Shown: piece after piece, positions 34,309-44,409 of the stretch
How positions within the stretch are numbered: position 1 is the first letter of the stretch
Layout: every line of letters begins with the position of its first letter
NCBI GenBank assembly: GCA_035294265.1
Contig: DATGLK010000110.1
Coordinates: forward strand, 1-64,000
Length of the DNA: 64,000 nucleotides
From: Candidatus Binataceae bacterium
GTDB lineage: Bacteria; Desulfobacterota; Binatia; Binatales; Binataceae
Direction of reading: 5' to 3'
Program-made: the position numbers and the translations under genes
Notes under the pieces: model-generated
The model's input: only the letters and a program-made list of their open reading frames with translations
Database searches by the model: none
What the model was told of the DNA's origin: nothing

Positions 34309-36846
34309 ATGACAGATCGGATAAAAAGCATTCGGAACGCGGCCGAGCACTATCTTCCGCGAGCGCTGCCGCAAGGCCTGGAAGCATTGAGCGAGTTGGC
34401 CCTCGACATGCGTTGGAGTTGGAATCATGAAGCCGATCAGCTCTGGGAAAAAGTCTCTCCCGAACTTTGGGAGGCGACTGGCAACCCGTGGCTAATCCTG
34501 CAGAGCGTATCGCTGGCACGCCTGGAGGGACTGGCTCGCGACAGCACGTTCATGGCGGAATTACGCCGGCTACAGGAGTCGAGAGCGGACTTTGCGCGAC
34601 GTCAACTGTGGTTTACCACGACGCACGGCGCGGAGCAGCTCAAGCCGGTTGCCTACTTCAGTATGGAATTCGGCTTGAGCGAGGCGCTGCCGATTTACGC
34701 CGGTGGATTGGGGATCCTCGCGGGAGACCATCTCAAGACGGCGAGCGACTTGGGTGTTCCACTGGTGGGGTTGGGCCTGCTCTATCAGCAGGGCTACTTT
34801 CGCCAGACAATTGGACCGGATGGCAGTCAGCTCGCGATTTATCCTTATAACAATCCGGTCATGCTACCGGTAGTTCCAGTGCGCGATGCCAAAGGTGAGT
34901 GGCTGCGCGTGGCAGTGGAACTGGCGGGAAGACAGGTTTATTTACGTGGCTGGGAGGTTAGGGTCGGAAACATCACGCTCTATCTACTAGACAGCAATGA
35001 TCCTCTCAACTTGCCGGTGGACCGCGGCATCACGGGCGAACTCTATAGCGGAGCCGCAGAGATGCGGCTGCAGCAGGAGATCGTCCTGGGGATCGGTGGC
35101 TGGCGTTTACTGCGAGAATTGGGGATAAGTTGCGAGGTTTGCCATCTTAACGAGGGTCACGCCGCCTTCGTGACGCTTGAGCGAGCCCGTGATTTTATGC
35201 AGCAGACAGGGTGCTCTTTTCTAGTCGCTTTGCGTTGTACCCGAGTTGGAAACGTTTTCACTACGCATACCCCAGTGGCGGCGGGGTTCGATCGCTTCTC
35301 CAAGGATCTGATGACTGCTTACTTCGCGGACTATGCCCGCACGGCCGCAATCGGTTTAGAACAGTTGCTGGCGCTTGGCCGTGTCAATCCGGAGGACTCG
35401 AGCGAACCCTTCAATATGGCATACCTTGCCTTGCGTGGCTGCGGTAGCGCGAATGCGGTGAGCCGGCTGCATGGACGGGTCAGCCGTCGAATCTTCCAAC
35501 CATTGTTTATCCGCTGGCCGGAGGCCGAAGTACCGGTCGAATATGTCACCAATGGCATTCACGTCCCGTCGTGGGACTCCGCCGCGGCCGATGCCTTGTG
35601 GACTGAAAGCTGCGGCAAAGGCCGCTGGATGGGGGAGCTTGAGAAAGTTGAAGATGCTATCGGCAGCCTTGGAGACGACGCGCTTTGGACGCTTCGCATG
35701 AACAGTAGACGCGCGTTCGTCGATGCGGTGCGGCGGCGGGCCGAGCGTCATCGTGTGGCGCTGGGTGACAGCACGGGCCTGAGGACCGCCGACCACCTCG
35801 ACTACAATGCGCTCACGCTTGGTTTTGCCCGCCGATTCACGGGATACAAACGTCCAAATCTGCTGCTTTTGGAGCCTGAGCGCCTGACTCGCATTCTCAA
35901 CAACGTCAATCCCGTGCAACTAGTTGTGGCTGGCAAGGCACATCCGGCCGATGAAGAAGGCAGGCGTATGGTTCGCGAGTGGGTTGAATATGCGCGCCGA
36001 CCCGAAGTGCGAGGCCGAGTGATCTTTCTTGAAGACTACGACATGACACTCGCCGCTGAACTGGTGCAAGGGGTGGATTTGTGGATCAACACCCCCCGAC
36101 GCCCTTGGGAGGCGTGCGGCACCAGTGGAATGAAGCTCCTGGTCAACGGCGGCCTCAACTTATCGGAACTCGATGGCTGGTGGGCGGAAGCGTACGCGCC
36201 CGAGGTCGGCTGGGCGCTGGGTGACCGGCAGGAGCATGAAGACCCGCAATGGGACATTCGGGAGGCGCAGGAACTCTATCGCCTTCTCGAACAGGATATT
36301 GTCCCAGCCTTTTACGAGCGGGACGCGCGCGGAATACCGGTTAGGTGGATCGCCCGCGTGCGCGCCAGCATGAGCGGCCTTGCACCGCGCTTTTCAGCCA
36401 ATCGTATGGTTCGCGAATATACCCAGCGTTGTTACCTTCCGGCGGCACAACGTTACCGTCGTCGCACGGCCGATAACGGAGGTCTGGGAAGTCGTATCGA
36501 GCAGTGGCATAACTCGCTTAGTAACCATTGGTCAGAGATTCGCTTCGGAAACCTCTTTGTGCAGGATGGTGGAGCTCAACGCCTCGTGCGCGTCCAGGTA
36601 TACCTGGGAGGAATGAACCCCGAGGGGGTGGCAGTAGAGCTTTACGCGGACGAACTGGACGGCGCTTCGTTGGTACGTGTGCCAATGGTACGTGCTGAGG
36701 CCATCACGGGCGCGGTCAACGGTTGGACCTATCAAGCATCGGTGGGGAAGGACCGTTCAGCGGATCAGTACACTCCGCGCGTCGTACCATACCATCCGGA
36801 GGCAAGCGTTCCGCTGGAGGCCCGTCAGATTGTGTGGTTCCGTTGA
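34309..36846 (+). CDS. glgP: alpha-glucan phosphorylase GlgP
   Basis: An 845-residue GT35 phosphorylase releasing glucose-1-phosphate from alpha-1,4-glucans. It is of the actinobacterial/archaeal-like type with an N-terminal DUF3417 domain (ELALDMRWSWNHEADQLWEK). Family motifs include AYFSMEFGLSEALPIYAGGL, CHLNEGHAAF, VFTTHTPVAAGFDRF and the PLP-lysine loop GTSGMKLLVNGGLNLS. Length agrees with this subfamily. It is coupled to glgX with a 4-base gap, so the pair forms a glycogen-degradation operon. No glgA, glgB or glgC is in the window. Confidence 0.95.
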   Translation: MTDRIKSIRNAAEHYLPRALPQGLEALSELALDMRWSWNHEADQLWEKVSPELWEATGNPWLILQSVSLARLEGLARDSTFMAELRRLQESRADFARRQLWFTTTHGAEQLKPVAYFSMEFGLSEALPIYAGGLGILAGDHLKTASDLGVPLVGLGLLYQQGYFRQTIGPDGSQLAIYPYNNPVMLPVVPVRDAKGEWLRVAVELAGRQVYLRGWEVRVGNITLYLLDSNDPLNLPVDRGITGELYSGAAEMRLQQEIVLGIGGWRLLRELGISCEVCHLNEGHAAFVTLERARDFMQQTGCSFLVALRCTRVGNVFTTHTPVAAGFDRFSKDLMTAYFADYARTAAIGLEQLLALGRVNPEDSSEPFNMAYLALRGCGSANAVSRLHGRVSRRIFQPLFIRWPEAEVPVEYVTNGIHVPSWDSAAADALWTESCGKGRWMGELEKVEDAIGSLGDDALWTLRMNSRRAFVDAVRRRAERHRVALGDSTGLRTADHLDYNALTLGFARRFTGYKRPNLLLLEPERLTRILNNVNPVQLVVAGKAHPADEEGRRMVREWVEYARRPEVRGRVIFLEDYDMTLAAELVQGVDLWINTPRRPWEACGTSGMKLLVNGGLNLSELDGWWAEAYAPEVGWALGDRQEHEDPQWDIREAQELYRLLEQDIVPAFYERDARGIPVRWIARVRASMSGLAPRFSANRMVREYTQRCYLPAAQRYRRRTADNGGLGSRIEQWHNSLSNHWSEIRFGNLFVQDGGAQRLVRVQVYLGGMNPEGVAVELYADELDGASLVRVPMVRAEAITGAVNGWTYQASVGKDRSADQYTPRVVPYHPEASVPLEARQIVWFR

Positions 36847-37328
36847 GTCGCCGCGCAAGCGATGGTCTGGGCTGCGATTCTATCGTCGCACTCGTCAGAT
36901 ACCGAAGATCTGATTCATCGCGCACGCGATCGTGCTGCAACATCATGATTGCGAGACTCTGGGGGCGGTTGGCGATGGGCTAGCAGTGCGATAGTCCGGG
37001 CAAGATGCGGGCCGAGGCTGGCTTGGGGAGAAGGAGTTGTCGATGGTCAAGAAATCAACTCAGTGCCGTGAATCTGGTTATGGCACAGGCAGTCGTACTT
37101 TGGAGAAGCGGCGGCGGTCGAGCGTCTTTCGCATGTTGGCGGTTTAGGCGAGGTAGGCGAATATGGATGACCTTTTCCCTTCATCGGACCCCTCCGGGTG
37201 CTCGTAGGAAATAGCCCGCTGGCCAACCTCGACACGGCAGATTTACCGGGTGTTCGCTGGCACCACGCCCGACGGCTTCGCACTAATTGACCCGCGCCAT
37301 GTCGCTTCCAACCATGCGCTTATGGCCT
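36847..37328. other. intergenic region, 482 bases, no gene seen
   Basis: It lies between the glgP stop and the 3' end of the convergent efflux lipoprotein gene. All frames are short with Arg/Pro/Ser-rich content. No clear terminator hairpin with a U-tract could be found for either gene. Confidence 0.4.
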
Positions 37329-38888
37329 TTATCGCGAAGGCGAAATTTCAACAGTCTGAGCAGGCCATGCCTCGAAGCGGACTCGATCGGCGCAGTCACC
37401 GCAAAGGGTGGTGTCTTTCCACCACCCACCACCCATAGCCACGAACAGTTGAGCACTGTCCAGGTAGCGCTGCGCCAAGGCGTGTGCATAGCCCAACTCC
37501 GCCTGGTGATAGCTGCGCTGCGCGTCGAGCAGTTGCAGGATGTCAGTCTTGCCGAGCGCGTCACTCTCCTGTTGAAGAGCCAGTGAATTGTGCGCGGTTT
37601 CGACCGCACGGCGCTCGGCGTGGATGAGTTCGGAATCGTGGCCCAGGGCGCGCAGGGTGTCAGCGACCTGTTGGAAGGCTTGCAGCACGGCCTGGCGGTA
37701 GATCGCGAACGAAGCCCGAAGCTGCTCGATTGCTGCCTGTTTTTGCGCTCGGAGCGCGCCACCATGAAAGACCGGTACGGTAACGCCTCCGATTAGACTC
37801 CAGAAGAGGTTCGATGCTTGGAAGAACGCGCCGTTGGGACTTAGTGCCGCGGGGGTCAAGGAGGCGGATAAGGTGATGTTCGGGTACATCTGGGCCGTTG
37901 CCACCCCGACTGCCGCGCTGCTCGCGTGGAGTTGAGCCTCCGCCGCCAGGATGTCCGGGCGCTGGCGAACCAAGGCGGAGGGCAGGCTGACCGGCAGTTC
38001 ACCGGGTAAGGTAAAGTCGGACATGGCAAATGAGGGCGCCTCCCATTGCGCGGGAAATTTCCCGACCAGCATGGTGAGCGCGTCCTGGGCCGCCGCCAGT
38101 TGTTGGCGCAGTGGCGGCAGCAAGGCCCGATCATTGGATAGTTGGCTCTCGGCAAGCAGCACGTCAGGTTTGGCGATTCGGCCCTCTTCAAATGCAGACT
38201 GCACGAGCTCCAAGTTCTTCTCGTCCACGGCCACGATCTGTTGGCTTACGCTAAGCTGTAGGCGGGTCGAAGCGATGGTAAGCGCTTCGGCCACTACGTT
38301 GCCGGTAAGGGTCAGATAGGCCGCAGCAAGCTGATATGCTTGACTCTGCGCCGTCGCTTGCTGCTCTTCGATGTATCGGCGGGTGAGGCCAAACAGATCG
38401 GGTGAGTAGCTCACGGTAGGACCAAACGCGTAATAATTGAAGGCATAGAGTTTACTGGGAGAAAAGCCGAGGCCCATCGGAAGACCCCATCGCTGACGTT
38501 CGGCCATGGCGGTGAAGTCCATCCAGGGATAAAGCGGGGCCTCAGCCTGGAGCACCGCCTGATGCGCCCGCGCGAAAGCGGCCTGAGCCGCTACTAGGCT
38601 TGGGCTGTTGGCGATTGCTTCTCGCACCACCGTATCGAGCGACCTTGAATGGAAAAGCTGCCACCAAGCATTGGGGATCGTCGAAGCGCTCAAAAAACGT
38701 TGGGAGGGTTCGCTGCCGCCCGCCGTCAACGCCGGCAATTTCGCTTTCGGGGTATAGGCGGTGACCGAAGGTGGCGCGGGGCGAACAAAATCGGGCCCGA
38801 CGGCGCAGCCCGCCAGCAAGAAGACAAGGGCGGCACCGATTTGAGACCGCCCGAACGCTCTTGGTCTCCTCAGTTTTCGGCCGTTCAT
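37329..38888 (-). CDS. TolC-like outer-membrane efflux lipoprotein (NodT family)
   Basis: A 519-residue outer-membrane factor. ATG 38888 is preferred because it puts the lipobox LAGC (Cys ~28, ALVFLLAGCAVGPDFVRP) at normal distance; ATG 38936 would lengthen the signal region to 44 residues. Two OEP repeats follow, each with the Ala/Gln/Leu-rich helical pattern (LDTVVREAIANSPSLVAAQA; PDILAAEAQLHASSAAVGVA). The C-terminus (SAQLFVAMGGGW) is typical, then a 24-residue extension with two Cys. It is divergent from the adaptor-ABC exporter operon and is the likely outer channel for it. Confidence 0.92.
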   Translation of the reverse strand: MNGRKLRRPRAFGRSQIGAALVFLLAGCAVGPDFVRPAPPSVTAYTPKAKLPALTAGGSEPSQRFLSASTIPNAWWQLFHSRSLDTVVREAIANSPSLVAAQAAFARAHQAVLQAEAPLYPWMDFTAMAERQRWGLPMGLGFSPSKLYAFNYYAFGPTVSYSPDLFGLTRRYIEEQQATAQSQAYQLAAAYLTLTGNVVAEALTIASTRLQLSVSQQIVAVDEKNLELVQSAFEEGRIAKPDVLLAESQLSNDRALLPPLRQQLAAAQDALTMLVGKFPAQWEAPSFAMSDFTLPGELPVSLPSALVRQRPDILAAEAQLHASSAAVGVATAQMYPNITLSASLTPAALSPNGAFFQASNLFWSLIGGVTVPVFHGGALRAQKQAAIEQLRASFAIYRQAVLQAFQQVADTLRALGHDSELIHAERRAVETAHNSLALQQESDALGKTDILQLLDAQRSYHQAELGYAHALAQRYLDSAQLFVAMGGGWWKDTTLCGDCADRVRFEAWPAQTVEISPSR

Positions 38889-39341
38889 GGAAAGTTTCTT
38901 TTCGCCGGCTTTTGAGCAGAGATGGGGACAATTCATGCCCGATTTTTCTCGTCACCTATCTAACTGAGTGCAGTGAGGTCCGATGCCTGCTGCCATCCTT
39001 GGCCAATCAAAGTCGCCGTTGCGCTTCGGGGGTCTTTCAGTCCGCTTTCACCTTGGGCCGCGCTGTAAAGTCAGGTCGCAAAACCCATACCTTTTGATTT
39101 AACGCCTTTTCACGCTCGCACCGTTACCCGAGCCTTGAGTTAGGAGGGTATTCTTTGTGGCGCAAATCGTCCCACTGGTTCCCCTGCTTTCCAATAGCTG
39201 TTTCGGTTGGATACAGTTCATTAGCCGCGCGAGAAAAATGGTGGGCGCTGGCGCCAAGCGAAGCGCCGACCAGAGTTGGCACATCGATTGCGGCAAGTTG
39301 CCAGGGAAGCCACCCATGGGCGATTAACGGCAGCAGTAAAC
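38889..39341. promoter_or_regulatory. divergent promoter region of the tripartite exporter
   Basis: 453 bases between the OMF gene (minus) and the adaptor gene (plus). No regulator gene and no confident operator palindrome. A long plus frame (39155-39571) runs into the adaptor gene out of frame and is not supported. Confidence 0.4.
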
Positions 39342-40403
39342 ATGAGCAGGCGCAGGTTTCTGGAGATGCTGGCGGTGGTGGCGGTCGGGGCCTTGGCCGC
39401 AATTTTCCTGGTTGTTCGCGCCAATCGAGCAAACCATACTCTACTTACGCTGTACGGCAACATCGATATTCGCGAGGTCCAGCTTGCCTTCAACGATTCC
39501 GACCGAATCACGCGGATGTTGGTCGAGGAGGGCGACTTCGTCAGGCCGGGCGAGCTTCTGGCCGAACTTGACGCCCGTCGATACGCGGCCAACGCCGAGC
39601 AAGCGCGGCGCAACATCGAGGCCCAGCAGCAGGTGCTTGCCAGGCTGATAAACGGTTCGCGGCCCGAGGAAATCGTGCAGGCGCGGTCCACGATGGAAGC
39701 CCTGCACGCGACGATGCGCGACGCAGAGGTAACCTACCAGCGCGACGTAAGGCTGCGGCGCAAAGACCTTATCCCCCAGCAAGAGCTGGACGACGCGGCG
39801 TCCAAACTCAAGGAAACAACCGGCAACTACAATGCCGCCCGCCAAGCATGGATTCTGGCCGTCAAAGGGCCGCGCATCGAGGACATCGAGAACGCCCGCG
39901 CGGTGCTCAAAGCGGACGAGGCCGCGTTCGCCTTTGCGCAGCGTGAACTTGCCGATACGAAGCTGTATGCGCACTCCGACGGGATCATCGAGGACCGCAT
40001 TCTGGAACCCGGCGACATGGCTTCACCCGGGGTCCCAGCTTTTACGATGGCGCTGACAAATCCGCTATGGGTGCGCGCGTACGTTCCCGAAACCTATATG
40101 GCCCGCATATACCTGAGCATGAAAGCATCGATTACGACCGATAGTTTTCCTGGCAAGGTCTTCAAGGGCTGGATCGGATACATATCTCCAACCGCTGAGT
40201 TTACGCCGAAAAATGTCGAGACACCGGAATTGCGGACCCGCCTGGTCTACCAGGTGCGGGTGTATGCATGCAATCCGCAAAACGAATTGCGCCTCGGGAT
40301 GCCGGCCACGGTGACGGTGGCGCTCGACCAGCCCATCCCGAGCGCAAGTCAGGTTAACGGCCTTGGCTGCGGAGAGCACAATCACGCCAGCGAAAAGCCG
40401 TGA
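39342..40403 (+). CDS. HlyD-family adaptor of an ABC exporter (YbhG-like)
   Basis: A 353-residue membrane-fusion protein. ATG 39342 is chosen as it opens directly on the anchor helix (MSRRRFLEMLAVVAVGALAA); the frame runs open to 39276. The lipoyl half-motif GDFVRPGELLAELDARRY is followed by a long coiled hairpin (residues ~65-175, RSTMEALHATMRDAEVTYQR) and SDGIIEDRILEPGDMASPG. It links the ABC-2 permeases to the outer-membrane factor. Its stop overlaps the GTG start of the ATPase gene (GTGA), so the operon is translationally coupled. Confidence 0.92.
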   Translation: MSRRRFLEMLAVVAVGALAAIFLVVRANRANHTLLTLYGNIDIREVQLAFNDSDRITRMLVEEGDFVRPGELLAELDARRYAANAEQARRNIEAQQQVLARLINGSRPEEIVQARSTMEALHATMRDAEVTYQRDVRLRRKDLIPQQELDDAASKLKETTGNYNAARQAWILAVKGPRIEDIENARAVLKADEAAFAFAQRELADTKLYAHSDGIIEDRILEPGDMASPGVPAFTMALTNPLWVRAYVPETYMARIYLSMKASITTDSFPGKVFKGWIGYISPTAEFTPKNVETPELRTRLVYQVRVYACNPQNELRLGMPATVTVALDQPIPSASQVNGLGCGEHNHASEKP

Positions 40404-42172
40404 GCCTACGCCCCCAAATTGCCTTGCGACTCGAAGCAGTCAGCAAGAGCTTCCATGCCGGCGGTCGCAGCGTCCGCGCGCTCGACCACGTGAGCGTTGC
40501 AGTTAAAGGGGGCATGGTCACGGGCCTGATTGGTCCCGACGGCGCGGGTAAAACCACCCTGATGCGCCTGATCGCGGGCCTCTTTGCCCCGGACCAAGGA
40601 AACATCGCCGTACTGGGAATCGACGTCCGCGCTCAGCCTCAGCGAGTGCAGTCATTGCTCGGGTATATGCCGCAAAGGTTTGGTCTGTACGAGGACCTCA
40701 GCGTGCAGGAAAACCTCGACCTTTACGCCGACCTGCATGCGGTAGCGCAAGGAGAGCGTGCCGCCCGCTATGCCGATCTTATGCACATGACCGGGCTGGC
40801 ACCGTTCACAGGCAGGCTGGCGGGCAAGCTCTCCGGCGGAATGAAGCAGAAGCTCGGGCTGGCATGCTCGCTGGTTGGCTCACCGCCGCTGCTGCTGCTG
40901 GATGAGCCGACGGTCGGGGTCGATCCGGTCTCGCGCCGCGAACTCTGGTCGATCATTCATCGCCTGGTCGAGGAGCGCCGCGCGACGGTGCTGCTGAGCA
41001 CGGCCTATCTCGACGAAGCCGAACGCTGCACCGAAGTCATCCTGATGCACGACGGCAAGCTGCTTGGCCAGGATGATCCCGCGGTGTTTACGCGCCGGCT
41101 CGCGGGACGGAGCTTTCAGATCTTTGCGCCCGGAATCTCCAAGCGTGCATTACAGGAGCGCGTAAGCCGGGCGCCGGGCATCCTCGACGCTATCATTCAG
41201 GGATCGCGTGTAAGAGTCGTCACCGAACAACCGGCGGCGCCCACCGCCACCCAACTGCTTAGCGGCGAGCATGATCTGGAGATCACGCCCGTCGCCCCGC
41301 GCTTCGAGGACAGTTTCGTAAGCCTGCTGAAGGGTTCTCAACCCGCCGCTTCATCAAATCAAGCGCCCTCACCCGGTCCGACGCGAGCCTCCGATGCGGC
41401 AAGCCACGAAGACCTGATCGTGGTCCGCAATCTGAGCCGCCGCTTCGGCGCCTTCTACGCGGTGCGCGACGTGAATTTCAGCGTCAAGCGCGGAGAAATC
41501 TTCGGTTTGCTGGGGGCCAACGGCGCCGGCAAATCGACCACGTTTCGCATGCTTTGTGGCCTGCTGCCGGCCTCGGAAGGCAGGCTTCAGGTCGCCGGCG
41601 TGGATCTGCGGCATGCGGCGGCACACGCGCGTGAGCGGGTGGGTTACATGGCGCAAAAGTTCTCGCTCTACGGCGACCTTTCGGTGCTGCAAAATCTGCG
41701 CTTCTTCAGCAGCGCCTATGGACTCAAGGGCGCGCGCCAACGCCAGCGGCTCGACTGGGCGCTGGAGCAATTCGAATTGCGACCGTTCGCCGACTCTACC
41801 AGTCGCGACCTGCCACTGGGCTTCAAACAGCGCCTCGCGCTCGCGGTGGCCTTGATGCACGAGCCAGACATCCTGTTTCTCGACGAGCCGACCTCGGGCG
41901 TGGATCCCTTAGGGCGGCGCGATTTCTGGCGCCGCATCAACGCCCTGGCCGAAGGCGGTATCACGGTGATGGTCACGACCCACTTTATGGAGGAAGCGGA
42001 GTACTGCGATCGTCTGGTGATCATGGCACAGGGGCGGATTCTGGCCGAAGGTACTTCTGAAGCGATGCGCGAGCGCTTTCGCTCCAGCGCGCTGCCCAAT
42101 CCGACCATGGAGGACGCCTTCGTCGCGCTCATCAGCGCAAGCGAAGATCATCCCACGGGAGCAGCCGCATGA
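40400..42172 (+). CDS. ABC exporter ATPase with two fused nucleotide-binding domains (YbhF-like)
   Basis: A 590-residue double ATPase. NBD1: Walker A GPDGAGKTTL, signature LSGGMKQKLGLA, Walker B LLLLDEPTVGVDP. A linker around residues 300-340 is Ser/Pro-rich. NBD2: Walker A GANGAGKSTT, a degenerate signature LPLGFKQRLALA, Walker B ILFLDEPTSGVDP. This is the YbhF/CcmA-type arrangement that drives ABC-2 permeases. The start overlaps the adaptor stop by four bases, and the stop overlaps the next gene's ATG by four bases. Confidence 0.95.
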   Translation: MSLRPQIALRLEAVSKSFHAGGRSVRALDHVSVAVKGGMVTGLIGPDGAGKTTLMRLIAGLFAPDQGNIAVLGIDVRAQPQRVQSLLGYMPQRFGLYEDLSVQENLDLYADLHAVAQGERAARYADLMHMTGLAPFTGRLAGKLSGGMKQKLGLACSLVGSPPLLLLDEPTVGVDPVSRRELWSIIHRLVEERRATVLLSTAYLDEAERCTEVILMHDGKLLGQDDPAVFTRRLAGRSFQIFAPGISKRALQERVSRAPGILDAIIQGSRVRVVTEQPAAPTATQLLSGEHDLEITPVAPRFEDSFVSLLKGSQPAASSNQAPSPGPTRASDAASHEDLIVVRNLSRRFGAFYAVRDVNFSVKRGEIFGLLGANGAGKSTTFRMLCGLLPASEGRLQVAGVDLRHAAAHARERVGYMAQKFSLYGDLSVLQNLRFFSSAYGLKGARQRQRLDWALEQFELRPFADSTSRDLPLGFKQRLALAVALMHEPDILFLDEPTSGVDPLGRRDFWRRINALAEGGITVMVTTHFMEEAEYCDRLVIMAQGRILAEGTSEAMRERFRSSALPNPTMEDAFVALISASEDHPTGAAA

Positions 42173-43293
42173 ACCGGGCGGTGATCATGCGACTAGGCGG
42201 ATTGCTGCGCAAGGAGGCGCTGCAAATTCTGCGCGACCCCTCCAGCATTGCGATCGCCTTCGTCATGCCGGTCATCCTCTTGCTGATCTTCGGCTACGGG
42301 GTGTCGCTCGATGCCAAGCGGGTGCCGCTGGCCCTGGTCGTGGAGCAACCCAACACGGATACCGCTAGTTTCGCCGCGGGATTTTTCCGCTCGCCGTATT
42401 TCGTGCCGGTCTTCTTCCCCAACGTACAGGAGGCCGATGCGGCAATGCGAGCGCGACTGGTAGACGGTATCGTATGGCTGCGCAGCGACTTCAGCCGCCA
42501 AATGCTCAGCCAGGGTAACGCGCCCATCGGTCTGATCGTCAATGGCGTCGACGCCAACAACGCGCGTCTCGTCGAGGGCTACCTGCAGCAGGTCTGGGCG
42601 GGGTGGATCGCGAGATTCTCGGCCAGCCGGGGTCTGCCGCTCAAGACTCCGGTCCAGGTTGACGCAAGGGTCTGGTTCAATCCCGCGGTCACCAGCACCG
42701 ATTTCCTCGTCCCCGGACTCATAGCCGTCATCATGACTCTGACCGGCGCGCTATTGACCGCGATGGTGGTCACGCGCGAATGGGAGCGGGGCACGATGGA
42801 AGCATTGCTGGTGACCCCCGCCAGCATCCACGAAATCATATTGAGCAAGCTGATTCCGTATTTCGTCCTTGGGATGGGCGGGATGGCGCTCTCGGTAGCG
42901 ATGGCTATCTGGCTCTTCGGCGTGCCCCTGCGCGGCTCGTTGTGGCTGCTGATGGCGTCGTCGTCGGCTTTTCTGTTGTGTGCGCTCGGGATGGGGTTGC
43001 TGATCTCCACGGTCAGCAAGAACCAGTTCGTTGCCGGTCAGATCGCCATTATCGTCACATTTCTGCCGGCCTTCATACTTTCCGGCTTCGTGTTTGACAT
43101 CCGCAGCATGCCCGCGGCTATTCGGCTAATCACGCACCTTGTGGCGGCGCGGTATTTCGTGACCATATTGCAAAGCCTCTTTCTCGCCGGCAACGTCTGG
43201 CCGGTGGTGTTGCCGAACATCCTGGCGCTGATTGCGATGGCGGCGGTGTTTCTCGGTCTGGCGCGCTGGTCGGCGCGCAAGAGCCTGGAGTAG
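42169..43293 (+). CDS. ABC-2 type permease (YbhS-like)
   Basis: A 374-residue inner-membrane permease. One N-terminal helix (~27-45, VMPVILLLIFGYGVSLD), a large periplasmic loop, then five or six helices from ~185 onwards, including LVPGLIAVIMTLTGALLTAM and REWERGTMEALLVTP, the conserved ABC-2 coupling-helix motif. It pairs with the next permease to make a heterodimer powered by the upstream ATPase. It overlaps its neighbour upstream; three bases separate it from the next gene. Confidence 0.94.
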   Translation: MNRAVIMRLGGLLRKEALQILRDPSSIAIAFVMPVILLLIFGYGVSLDAKRVPLALVVEQPNTDTASFAAGFFRSPYFVPVFFPNVQEADAAMRARLVDGIVWLRSDFSRQMLSQGNAPIGLIVNGVDANNARLVEGYLQQVWAGWIARFSASRGLPLKTPVQVDARVWFNPAVTSTDFLVPGLIAVIMTLTGALLTAMVVTREWERGTMEALLVTPASIHEIILSKLIPYFVLGMGGMALSVAMAIWLFGVPLRGSLWLLMASSSAFLLCALGMGLLISTVSKNQFVAGQIAIIVTFLPAFILSGFVFDIRSMPAAIRLITHLVAARYFVTILQSLFLAGNVWPVVLPNILALIAMAAVFLGLARWSARKSLE

Positions 43294-43296
43294 GCC

Positions 43297-44409
43297 ATGA
43301 TGTTGCATCGGGTATTCGGCCTGGTCGTCAAGGAGCTGCTGGCAGTCCTTAGAGACGTGAAGAGCCGGATGGTGCTGATTGGTCCGCCAATCATTCAGCT
43401 TGTCGTGTTTGGATACGCGGCGACCTATGACCTTAATCACGTACCCTTCGCCGTCTACGACGAGGACCCGAGCCAACCCTCACGCGAATTGGTCGCTCGA
43501 TTCGAAGGCGCGCCCGCCTTCCAGGAGGTGACGCGCATTCACAGCGATCAGGAGATCGCTGCGCTTATCGACCAGCGCAAGGCACTGATGGTCTTGCACA
43601 TCGACCGCCGTTTCAGCCGGGATCTGTTCGCGGGGTCGCCCGGTCCGGTGCAGTTGATTCTTGACGGCCGCAATTCCAACACCGCGTTGCTGGTGATGGG
43701 CTATGCCAACACGATCGTGAACGACTTCAACAGCTGGTGGGAGGCACGCCACGGCGGGTACACACCACCGGCCACGCTTGATATTCGCGCCAGGTTCAAT
43801 GAGAACCTTGAATCCAGATGGTTCATTGTTCCGGGGATAGTGGCGCTGCTTACTCAAGTCGTCACCCTATTGGTAACCGCGCTTTCGGTGGCGCGCGAGC
43901 GCGAAGCCGGCACCTTCGATCAACTCCTCGTCACGCCAATGCGTCCCATCGACATCCTGCTCGGGAAGAGCATCCCCGGCTTGCTCATTGGCAGCGCCGA
44001 AGCCACTTTCATCATCGCGGCCGGCGTGCTTTGGTTTGACGTACCGCTGAGGGGCGGATTTGTCGCGCTCTACCTTGGCTTGTTCCTGTTTCTGCTTTCC
44101 GTGATAGGTATCGGTCTGATGATCTCGTCGCTTTCAGTGACGCAGCAGCAGGCGTTGCTGGGCACCTTTCTATTCATGGTGCCATCGATAATACTTTCTG
44201 GATTCGCCACGCCGATCGCAAACATGCCGCCTATAATTCAGGACATCACTTTTCTTAATCCGATGCGTTACTTCCTGGTGGTGGTGCGTGGTGTGTTTCT
44301 GGAAGGGGCCTCGACCTTGTCGCTCAGCTCTCAATACTGGCCGATGCTTGTCATCGGAGTTGCGACCCTCGCGATGGCGGGATGGCTGTTCCGCCGTCGC
44401 CTCTATTAG
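43297..44409 (+). CDS. ABC-2 type permease (YbhR-like)
   Basis: A 370-residue second permease of the exporter, same topology: N-terminal helix at ~27-45 (PIIQLVVFGYAATYDLNHVP), periplasmic loop with LILDGRNSNTALLVMGYA, helices after ~175 and the motif REREAGTFDQLLVTPMRP. It is the last gene of the four-gene operon. The substrate class cannot be told; related systems export drugs, lipids or chloramphenicol-like compounds. Confidence 0.94.
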   Translation: MMLHRVFGLVVKELLAVLRDVKSRMVLIGPPIIQLVVFGYAATYDLNHVPFAVYDEDPSQPSRELVARFEGAPAFQEVTRIHSDQEIAALIDQRKALMVLHIDRRFSRDLFAGSPGPVQLILDGRNSNTALLVMGYANTIVNDFNSWWEARHGGYTPPATLDIRARFNENLESRWFIVPGIVALLTQVVTLLVTALSVAREREAGTFDQLLVTPMRPIDILLGKSIPGLLIGSAEATFIIAAGVLWFDVPLRGGFVALYLGLFLFLLSVIGIGLMISSLSVTQQQALLGTFLFMVPSIILSGFATPIANMPPIIQDITFLNPMRYFLVVVRGVFLEGASTLSLSSQYWPMLVIGVATLAMAGWLFRRRLY

